NCBI GenBank assembly: GCA_002316795.1
Contig: DCEE01000007.1
Coordinates: 1 to 38,575 of the forward strand
Length of the DNA stretch: 38,575 nt
Reading direction: 5' to 3'
DNA from: Synergistaceae bacterium UBA1037
GTDB lineage: Bacteria; Synergistota; Synergistia; Synergistales; Synergistaceae
The notes under the pieces are model-generated. The model ran no database searches, was not told the origin of the DNA, and worked only from the letters and a program-made list of their open reading frames with translations. Shown piece after piece: positions 32,124 to 38,575 of the stretch (within the stretch, counting starts at the first letter, position 1; each line of letters begins with the position of its first letter). The position numbers were made by a program, and so were the translations under genes.

Positions 32124-33517
32124 CTCTTCTTTGTAAGGAATATACTGATCTCAGCGACCACGACATTTCTATTATCGAAGGAATGTCTGTCGTACTCAAG
32201 CCTCTAGCAAATCTCGAGGATGCAGATATTTTTATTGACTGCCCTTCGACGTCTGAGGACGCAATAGTTGTTGCAGAAGCAAAACCCGATTATGTGCCTT
32301 CGTCTTACAGAAACACAGTAGTGGGTCTTCTGGCTAAACCGCAAAATGAGCCGGCAGTTGCGCGCACACTTAAGCTCGGCATAGCGACTAAACAGATGAA
32401 AGCGATCACGCAAGAGAATACTCATGTCATCCAGACTGTGGAACCTATAAAAAACGAGGGACGGGTGATCGGTGTACTTATCCGGGAAAAAAGGGTAGAT
32501 GAAGAGAGAGCACAGAGTGAACGCCTCCACTTTTCCCAGCAGAGCTATAACCGCATAGCAAGCGCAATAACTCATATGACGGAGGAACATAACTGGCTGA
32601 CCGAGTGCATTGATGAAGCTCTGGTGATCGTAGACAAGGACGGGTATGTAGCTTATCGCAATTCGCTTGCCAGCAAGCTGTATAAAAAATTTGGCTATGT
32701 AAACGACATTCTGGGACAACCTTACCATAACATCATGCAGATCTGTCCTTCCGACACGGAAGATGATATTTCCGGACTGACGGAAGTTGAGGTAGGGCTT
32801 GGGAACAACTGTCTTGTAATAAGGCACGTGGATCTCTCTTCGCAGGGTATGGGGTTTGCTCTCATTATACGTGACATTACGGATAAGAAAGAACGAGAGA
32901 GGGAACTTATTCTAAAATCTGTTGCTATCCAGGAAATGCACCACAGGATCAAGAATAATCTCCAGACAATCGCCAGCCTGCTTCGTCTCCAGATCAGAAG
33001 GGCAAATGACCCCGAAACACAGATGGTACTGCGCGAAAGCATGAGCCGGATACTGTCGATAGCAGTAACACATGAACTGCTTTCTCAGGTTGGGATCGAC
33101 AGGGTCAACATAGGGGAAGTTATCATCAATATTACAAATAACGCTCTGCAATACTTTGAAGACAGCAACAGCAACGTGAACATCAGGATAGAAGTTACTC
33201 TCGAAGGAGATGACTTCCAGGCAGACGCGGATGTTTCAACATCAGTGGCTCTTGTAGTTAACGAATTGCTCCAGAATTCGATCGAGCATGCATTCCCGGG
33301 AAGGCATGTCGGAATGGTAAGGATCATAGTCTCAAAAGGCGATCTCTATTCCACGATCAAAGTGATCGATGACGGATGCGGGTTTGACTCGACGGAGACG
33401 AACCACCTTGGGCTTAATATTGTCAGGGCGCTTGTCAAAGATAAGCTTGGCGGAAATTTTAAAATAGATTCTAACAGATATGGTACATGTGCATCATTTG
33501 ATTTCAAGGTAAGTTGA
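32102..33517 (+). CDS. eutW: Ethanolamine sensor histidine kinase EutW
   Basis: A 471-residue cytosolic sensor kinase without obvious membrane helices. The first ~150 residues form the sensor domain seen in EutW, a PAS-like region lies at about 165-265, then the HisKA_2-type phosphotransfer helix with MHHRIKNNLQ (His280/281), and the ATPase domain with VNELLQNSIEHAF (N-box) and DDGCGF (G-box). In enterococci EutW senses ethanolamine and phosphorylates EutV. ATG at 32102 with AAGGTGG 7 bases upstream is chosen over the longer frame from 32036. Confidence 0.93.
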   Translation: MPEESTVALLCKEYTDLSDHDISIIEGMSVVLKPLANLEDADIFIDCPSTSEDAIVVAEAKPDYVPSSYRNTVVGLLAKPQNEPAVARTLKLGIATKQMKAITQENTHVIQTVEPIKNEGRVIGVLIREKRVDEERAQSERLHFSQQSYNRIASAITHMTEEHNWLTECIDEALVIVDKDGYVAYRNSLASKLYKKFGYVNDILGQPYHNIMQICPSDTEDDISGLTEVEVGLGNNCLVIRHVDLSSQGMGFALIIRDITDKKERERELILKSVAIQEMHHRIKNNLQTIASLLRLQIRRANDPETQMVLRESMSRILSIAVTHELLSQVGIDRVNIGEVIINITNNALQYFEDSNSNVNIRIEVTLEGDDFQADADVSTSVALVVNELLQNSIEHAFPGRHVGMVRIIVSKGDLYSTIKVIDDGCGFDSTETNHLGLNIVRALVKDKLGGNFKIDSNRYGTCASFDFKVS

Positions 33518-33535
33518 GATATTTTTAATTTTAAA

Positions 33536-33636
33536 CACGTGTGAGTCAGCAACGTAAAGCCGCTCACAAGTGATCGGAGTGACGCAGCTCCGCTTCAGGG
33601 TGCAATTACCCTTGCAGCGGAGCTGCGTTCGTATTT
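33536..33636 (+). promoter_or_regulatory. EutV-type leader upstream of eutA: P1, P2 and mutually exclusive long hairpin
   Basis: P1: CACGTGTGAG/CTCACAAGTG (33536-33572), 9 of 10 positions paired, with an apex GC/GC and loop beginning AACG. P2: CGGAGT/GCTCCG (33575-33592) with hexaloop GACGCA. Long stem: CGCAGCTCCGCT/AGCGGAGCTGCG (33583-33627), 12 bp perfect, followed by TTCGTATTT. P2 and the long stem share 33583-33592 and cannot coexist. The long stem has a poor T-run, so its terminator role is less sure than at eutG. Confidence 0.6.
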
Positions 33637-33650
33637 GGGAGGAATAATTT

Positions 33651-35102
33651 ATGAGCAATGTCATTTCCAGACAGGTAATATCCAGCGTTGGGATAGACAT
33701 AGGAACGACCACTACAAACGTGATCTTTAGCCAGCTGACCGTTGAAAACAGAGCGAGCAATTTTACTGTTCCGAGGATATCAATTGTGGACAAGCAGGTC
33801 GTTTACAAAAGTGACATATATTTTACTCCCTTACTTTCACCAACAGAGATAAACACCGAAGAAATTAAAAAAATTGTAAGTGAAGAGTACCGCAAGGCCG
33901 GAATGACCCCGCATATGGTGCATAGCGGTGCAGTAATAATCACAGGAGACATGGCAAGAAAGAAAAACGCAAACCAGGTGTTAAAGGCTTTATCCGATTC
34001 TTCCGGAGATTTTGTCGTAGCAATAGCAGGTCCGGGCCTGGAATCTGTACTGTCAGCAAGGGGTGCGGGAACAGATGTTGCTTCCAAAGAAAAAAGGTGC
34101 GTAATGGCTAATCTTGACATCGGAGGCGGTACAACGAACATTGCGGTATATGACAAAGGGCGGCTGGCCGGTGTTACGTGTATTGACATCGGAGGAAGAC
34201 TGATCCGCGTAGAAAAGGGCAGGATAGTATCTGTCTTTCCAAAAATCAGACAGCTTGCAAGTGAAAACGGCATTTCTATTGATGCCGGCAATGCTGCAGA
34301 CGAGGGATTGCTCCGTAGGACAGTGTCGATCATGGCAGACGTGCTCTCTCAGTCGATCGGACTGGCTCCTGCAGAGAAGTCGATTGACTACATATACACA
34401 AACAACGGAAAAGGATTGCATGACATCCCGAAAATAGAAGCGCTGACCTTTTCCGGAGGTGTTGCCGACTGTATCTACAACGGCAGCCAGACATCCGGGG
34501 ATGTCTACCGTTACGGTGATATTGGAGTGCTTCTGGGAGAGGCTGTCAGAAACAATAAATATTTTAAACAGGTCCAAACGATCGTTCCAGCAGAGACGAT
34601 ACGCGCAACGGTAGTCGGAGCGGGAGTCCACACGACGGAAATAAGCGGGAGCACGATCCTGTTCACCCAGGGCCTGCTTCCTATTAAAAACATCCCGATT
34701 CTGAATATCGGTAAAACAGAGGAATCTTCAAGTGAAAAAATCATTGCATCGATTCGCTCTCAGATCCCACTATACAAGCCCGAAGACAAGCTGGAGCAGA
34801 TAGCTATTGCTTTTGCAGGATATAACTATAACACTTTTTCAGACATTCAGTATCTGGCAAACGCGATAGCAGTCGGAGCAGAGGAGGTGATAAACGGTCA
34901 GTATCCGTTGATCCTGGTTGTGGAACACGATATTGGAAAAGCACTCGGGCATGCGTTAAATGTCAGGCTGAACCATAAGAAACCAATGGTATGCATTGAC
35001 GGCATCAAGGCTTTGAGCGGCGATTACATCGATATCGGAGAACCGGTTTGCGGTGGGCATGTATTGCCCGTGGTGATCAAGACTTTGATATTTAATTCTT
35101 GA
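33651..35102 (+). CDS. eutA: Ethanolamine ammonia-lyase reactivating factor EutA
   Basis: A 483-residue member of the actin/Hsp70-like ATPase fold that exchanges damaged cobalamin from ethanolamine ammonia-lyase. Visible are VGIDIGTTTTNVIFSQL at the N terminus (phosphate 1), NLDIGGGTTNIAVYDKG near 158 (phosphate 2) and LTFSGGVADCIY near 268 (adenosine). GGGAGG lies 9 bases before the ATG. It is separated from eutB by 35 bases and is the first gene after the second EutV-type leader. Confidence 0.95.
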   Translation: MSNVISRQVISSVGIDIGTTTTNVIFSQLTVENRASNFTVPRISIVDKQVVYKSDIYFTPLLSPTEINTEEIKKIVSEEYRKAGMTPHMVHSGAVIITGDMARKKNANQVLKALSDSSGDFVVAIAGPGLESVLSARGAGTDVASKEKRCVMANLDIGGGTTNIAVYDKGRLAGVTCIDIGGRLIRVEKGRIVSVFPKIRQLASENGISIDAGNAADEGLLRRTVSIMADVLSQSIGLAPAEKSIDYIYTNNGKGLHDIPKIEALTFSGGVADCIYNGSQTSGDVYRYGDIGVLLGEAVRNNKYFKQVQTIVPAETIRATVVGAGVHTTEISGSTILFTQGLLPIKNIPILNIGKTEESSSEKIIASIRSQIPLYKPEDKLEQIAIAFAGYNYNTFSDIQYLANAIAVGAEEVINGQYPLILVVEHDIGKALGHALNVRLNHKKPMVCIDGIKALSGDYIDIGEPVCGGHVLPVVIKTLIFNS

Positions 35103-35137
35103 TCAGTGAAATTTCAATAGAGAGGTGAGAGGTCAGC

Positions 35138-36508
35138 ATGAAGCTTAAGACAAAACTGTTCGGACATAGCTACGAGTTTAAATCCCTGCGCGAAGTGATG
35201 GCCAAAGCCAACGAAGAAAAGTCGGGAGACCGTCTCGCTGGCATTGGAGCTGAATCAGCAGAAGAAAGGGTCGCTGCGAAGGTCGTTCTCTCTCATGTCA
35301 ATATGAATGAACTTCGCAACACACCGGCAGTACCTTATGAGGATGATGAAGTTACCCGGGTCATTCAGGATGCTGTCAACGAAAAGATCTTCGATGGATT
35401 CAAGAACATGACGGTAGGCGAATTCAGAGAGTGGCTGCTCAGCGAAAAAACGGACACAGCTATGATAAGACACGTGTCAAGAGGCCTAACAAGCGAGATG
35501 GTTGCAGCTGCCTGCAAACTTATGAGCAACCTGGACCTAATATACGCTGCGAAGAAGATGAGAGTTTCAGCGCACTGCAATACGACGATCGGCCTTCCGG
35601 GGACATTTTCATCAAGGCTTCAGCCGAACCATACCACGGACGATCCCAAGGGCATCATGGCTTCGGTAATGGAAGGATTCAGTCTCGGCTGCGGGGATGC
35701 TGTCCTTGGATTGAATCCGGTCGACGATTCAGTTGAAAATGTCGCGAGGATCCTAAATATGTTTGACGAATTCAAGCGTAAGTGGGAGATACCGACACAG
35801 ATAAGCGTCCTGGCTCACGTGACGACACAGACAGACGCAGCGAACAAATTCAATGCTCCGATAGACCTTATGTTTCAGTCAATAGCCGGTTCTCAAAAAG
35901 GCAACGAGGCGTTCGGGATCACTATGCAGATGCTCGATGAAGGCCGGGATATGATGCTCCACAAAGGTACATCCACCGGACCAAACGTCATGTATTTTGA
36001 AACCGGACAGGGTGCGGAGCTGTCATCGGAATCCCACAACGGGTGGGACCAGGTGACTATGGAGGCGCGTTGCTACGGTTTTGCCAAACGTTACCAACCG
36101 TATATGGTCAACACAGTCGTTGGTTTCATAGGACCTGAGTATCTTTACGATTCTAAACAGGTCATCCGTGCAGGCCTTGAAGATCATTTCATGGGCAAGC
36201 TTACGGGAATTCCGATGGGCTGTGACGCATGCTACACAAATCACATGAAAGCGGACCAGAACGACATAGAAAATCTTGCGACACTTCTGGTAGCAGCGGG
36301 GTGCAACTATGTCATGGGAGTTCCTCAGGGTGATGACTGCATGCTCATGTACCAGTGCACAGGATATCACGAAGCAGCAGCTCTGCGTGAGACATTCGGA
36401 CTCCGTCCGATAAAAGAGTTTGACCAGTGGCTGGAAAAAATGGGCTTTTCCGAAAACGGGAAACTTACACCGCTTGCCGGGGATGCTTCAGTCTTCCTGA
36501 GCAAGTAA
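35138..36508 (+). CDS. eutB: Ethanolamine ammonia-lyase large subunit (EutB)
   Basis: A 456-residue TIM-barrel catalytic subunit of the adenosylcobalamin-dependent lyase that splits ethanolamine into acetaldehyde and ammonia. Strong family segments: LPGTFSSRLQPNHTTDDPKG, GCGDAVLGLNPVDDS, FQSIAGSQKGNEAFG and YFETGQGAELSSESHNGWDQ. The length matches E. coli EutB (about 453). GAGAGGTGAGAGG lies upstream of the ATG. It is followed by eutC after 19 bases. Confidence 0.98.
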   Translation: MKLKTKLFGHSYEFKSLREVMAKANEEKSGDRLAGIGAESAEERVAAKVVLSHVNMNELRNTPAVPYEDDEVTRVIQDAVNEKIFDGFKNMTVGEFREWLLSEKTDTAMIRHVSRGLTSEMVAAACKLMSNLDLIYAAKKMRVSAHCNTTIGLPGTFSSRLQPNHTTDDPKGIMASVMEGFSLGCGDAVLGLNPVDDSVENVARILNMFDEFKRKWEIPTQISVLAHVTTQTDAANKFNAPIDLMFQSIAGSQKGNEAFGITMQMLDEGRDMMLHKGTSTGPNVMYFETGQGAELSSESHNGWDQVTMEARCYGFAKRYQPYMVNTVVGFIGPEYLYDSKQVIRAGLEDHFMGKLTGIPMGCDACYTNHMKADQNDIENLATLLVAAGCNYVMGVPQGDDCMLMYQCTGYHEAAALRETFGLRPIKEFDQWLEKMGFSENGKLTPLAGDASVFLSK

Positions 36509-36527
36509 GAGAGGAGGCGAAAAGACT

Positions 36528-37412
36528 ATGATCGAACAAAATGCACTCAGAGAGATAATCGAGCAGGTACTCAGCGAAATGAATATATCAGGCATGTCGG
36601 CACCGGTCAAACCGGCACCGCTGTGCAGAGCAGACTCCGGTTGTGAGGAAGGGTTCATTCCTGATGTTACGGAAGTGGACATCCGTAAACAGTATCTTGT
36701 TGAGAATCCGGTCAACAGGGACGCCTATTACGAACTTAAACAATACGCTCCGTGCCGCCTTGGAATAGGCAAGGCCGGTGCACGCTATAAGACGGACCCT
36801 GTACTGCAGTTTCGCGCGGCTCACTCTGCAGCTCAGGATGCAGTCTTCTCTGTCGTTGATCATGAATTTCTCGAAAAGATGGGGCTTTTCTCAGTAAGAT
36901 CCCAGTGTGACAACAAAGACATATTTCTTACAAGACCGGATCTTGGCAGGAAGCTGAATGACGAAGCGGTAGAGACCATTAAGCAGAAATGTAAGAAAAA
37001 CCCGACTGTCCAGATTTTTGTATCCGACGGACTAAGCTCGGCATCAGTCTCAGCTAATATTGCCGATTTGCTGCCGGCGATAATGCAGGGCCTTTCGAGC
37101 TACGGCATCGAAGTCGGAACTCCCTTTTTCCTTGAGTACGGACGGGTAGGGGCTATGGACCATGTCACAGAGATCACAGGTGCGACGGTGACCTGCGTTC
37201 TCATTGGCGAACGTCCTGGGCTTATCACTGCAGAATCAATGTCCGCATACATTACATATAAGGGAACAGTCGGAATGCCTGAAGCACGACGCTCAGTCGT
37301 GTCAAATATCCACAAGGCTGGCACTCCTTCGGTTGAAGCGGGAGCTCACGTCGCAGAACTGATAAAGACGGTGCTCGACCGCAAAAGCTGCGGGACAGAT
37401 CTGAAGTTGTAG
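36528..37412 (+). CDS. eutC: Ethanolamine ammonia-lyase small subunit (EutC)
   Basis: A 294-residue cobalamin-binding small subunit of the lyase. The C-terminal Rossmann-like domain has VSDGLSSASVSANI, FFLEYGRVGAMDHV and LIGERPGLITAESMSAYI. Residues 1-20 (NALREIIEQVLSEM) form an amphipathic helix followed by a Pro-rich linker (about 24-34), the layout of the EutC encapsulation peptide that takes the enzyme into the microcompartment. GAGAGGAGG precedes the ATG. Confidence 0.97.
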   Translation: MIEQNALREIIEQVLSEMNISGMSAPVKPAPLCRADSGCEEGFIPDVTEVDIRKQYLVENPVNRDAYYELKQYAPCRLGIGKAGARYKTDPVLQFRAAHSAAQDAVFSVVDHEFLEKMGLFSVRSQCDNKDIFLTRPDLGRKLNDEAVETIKQKCKKNPTVQIFVSDGLSSASVSANIADLLPAIMQGLSSYGIEVGTPFFLEYGRVGAMDHVTEITGATVTCVLIGERPGLITAESMSAYITYKGTVGMPEARRSVVSNIHKAGTPSVEAGAHVAELIKTVLDRKSCGTDLKL

Positions 37413-37431
37413 ACGAACAGGAGGGATAGCC

Positions 37432-38082
37432 ATGAAGAGAGACCCATTACCGGCCAAAGTACTTGCAACCAAAATAATACCCAACGTTGATCCTGATCTT
37501 GCGAAATCACTTGGGCTCAAGCCGGAACAGAAATCGATAGCCCTGCTTACGGCCGACTGTGACGATGTCACATATACTGCATTGGACGAAGCCACGAAAG
37601 CGGCTGACGTTAAGGTGGTATATGCAAAGAGCTTCTACGGCGGAGCTGCAAACGCAAATACAAAGCTTGCCGGAGAGATAATCGGGATACTTGCCGGGCC
37701 AAACCCTGCCGAAGTCAAGAGCGGACTCGCGGCAGCGGTTAATATGATCGAGAATGTCGCACATTTTGTGTCAGCAAACGAGGATGATTCCATACCGTAT
37801 TATGCTTTCTGCATATCACGCACAGGTTCATATCTCTCAGAAAGTGCAGGCGTGCCCGAAGGAGAAGCCCTCGCATACCTGATCGCCCCCCCGCTCGAAG
37901 CCCTCTATGGTGTAGATGCTGCGCTGAAAGCGGCGGATGTCACCATGTGTGTTCTTTATGGTCCCCCGTCAGAGACGAACTTCGGAGGCGCACTTCTCAC
38001 CGGCAGCCAGTCAGCCTGTAAGTCGGCATGCGAAGCTTTTGCGGCAGCCGTTGAGTTTGTCGCGGAAAACCCAAGACAGTAG
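37432..38082 (+). CDS. eutL: Ethanolamine microcompartment trimeric shell protein EutL
   Basis: A 216-residue tandem-BMC (BMC-T) shell protein. EutL marks: VLATKIIPNVDPDLAKSLGL at the N terminus, ADCDDVTYTALDEATKAADV, YAKSFYGGAANA and the second domain with GPPSETNFGGALLTGSQSAC. EutL trimers have a gated central pore and bind ethanolamine. CAGGAGGG lies 7 bases before the ATG. Confidence 0.96.
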   Translation: MKRDPLPAKVLATKIIPNVDPDLAKSLGLKPEQKSIALLTADCDDVTYTALDEATKAADVKVVYAKSFYGGAANANTKLAGEIIGILAGPNPAEVKSGLAAAVNMIENVAHFVSANEDDSIPYYAFCISRTGSYLSESAGVPEGEALAYLIAPPLEALYGVDAALKAADVTMCVLYGPPSETNFGGALLTGSQSACKSACEAFAAAVEFVAENPRQ

Positions 38083-38131
38083 GAGAACGCATGGTCGGTC
38101 ATGAAGCGTATGCTGAGGGAGGGGGGATAAA

Positions 38132-38575
38132 ATGCAAGCCCTTGGCATGATTGAAGTCCACGGATACCTGGCGGCTGTAGAAGCTCTGGATAGCGCACTC
38201 AAAGCTGCAAATGTGCACAGGTTGGGCGTAACTCTGGTTACCGGTGGATTGGTATCTGTCTTAGTCACCGGTGATGTCGGTGCAGTAAAGGCAGCAATAG
38301 ATGCTGCCGCTGCTGCGGTAGGCCAGTTTTGCGAAGTTGTATCGGTGCATGTGATCCCGCATCCTGACGAATCGGTTTATCGAGTGATCGATATTTCTGT
38401 GCCGATTTGTAACGATCCGGCCGCGCCAAAATCTTGCTGCATTGTCGAAGAACAGAAAAATGAAACGAAGAAGGACGAGTTTGTCATCGACGAACAGAAT
38501 AATGCAGAGGATGAGCATGAAGATATTTCAGGTACTGAAGAAACCGGTTGGCAAGGATCTGTTCATGCAGGTGAA
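38132..38575 (+). CDS. BMC-domain shell protein with C-terminal acidic extension, 3' end cut by window edge (EutM/EutK-like)
   Basis: 148 codons are open to the window end. Residues 1 to about 88 are a single BMC hexamer domain (MQALGMIEVHGYLAAVEALD, VSVLVTGDVGAVKAAIDAA, VVSVHVIPHPDESV). From about 95 on the tail is unlike a shell domain: CNDPAAPKSCCIVEEQ, then a long Glu/Asp/Asn-rich stretch, likely disordered. EutK of enterobacteria is also a BMC domain with a C-terminal extension, but its tail is a basic helix-turn-helix. The start is fixed by GGGAGGGGGG 6 bases upstream of the ATG. The gap of 49 bases from eutL contains no gene. Confidence 0.88.
   Translation, partial: MQALGMIEVHGYLAAVEALDSALKAANVHRLGVTLVTGGLVSVLVTGDVGAVKAAIDAAAAAVGQFCEVVSVHVIPHPDESVYRVIDISVPICNDPAAPKSCCIVEEQKNETKKDEFVIDEQNNAEDEHEDISGTEETGWQGSVHAGE

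Noticed and set aside
38092..38131. Mini-ORFs between eutL and the last BMC gene
   Set aside because: They are 8-19 codons, have no ribosome site of their own, and overlap the ribosome site of the next gene.
1..38575. CRISPR arrays, tRNA genes, IS elements, prophage or toxin-antitoxin modules
   Set aside because: Looked for repeats with regular spacing, cloverleaf-like tRNA arms and transposase motifs; none recognised by eye.

Overview
The window reads as a chromosomal segment of an anaerobic, amino-acid-fermenting bacterium, most likely a member of the Synergistota. This placement is inference from gene content: a selenocysteine-containing glycine reductase, an Etf-linked GlcD dehydrogenase, a MetQ with an ordinary signal peptide rather than a lipobox, and an ethanolamine compartment with Firmicutes-style EutV/EutW control. 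There is no rRNA or other marker to settle it. I saw no tRNA, IS element, prophage or CRISPR array.

Region by region: (1) 1-876, minus, a dihydrodipicolinate-synthase-family lyase cut by the window edge. (2) 980-8444, plus, a tight housekeeping run: queD, folE2, an RlmI-like rRNA methyltransferase, a HAD phosphatase, a HlyD-like membrane protein, yggS, divIVA and recG. (3) 8609-10936, rny and ymdB. (4) 11233-18918, a Na+/amino-acid symporter followed by a glycine-riboswitch-controlled glycine reductase cluster, grdX-grdE-grdB(Sec)-grdC-grdD. (5) 19008-23290, minus, metQ with a methionine-rich leader ORF and attenuator-like hairpin, and the operon etfB-etfA-glcD. (6) 23465-29141, plus, transketolase, TrmI-type tRNA methyltransferase, queH, an AIR-synthase-family protein, an Xaa-Pro peptidase and rubredoxin. 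(7) 29481-38575, plus, an ethanolamine-utilization (eut) microcompartment locus eutG-S-P-V-W-A-B-C-L followed by a BMC-domain protein that runs off the window.

How the genes fit together: the symporter could import amino acids, and the grd genes would reduce glycine to acetyl phosphate (ATP) as a Stickland electron sink. EtfAB-GlcD would feed electrons from a 2-hydroxy acid such as lactate. FolE2 and QueD start the queuosine pathway and QueH finishes it. In the eut locus the sensor kinase EutW and the RNA-binding antiterminator EutV sit next to two leader regions, before eutG and before eutA. Each can fold as two small hairpins, the second overlapping a terminator-type stem, which is the architecture known for EutV targets.

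The most interesting parts are mostly non-coding: the Met-codon leader peptide before metQ, the two EutV-type leaders with related hexaloops, and a glycine riboswitch whose terminator lies inside the 5' coding end of grdX.
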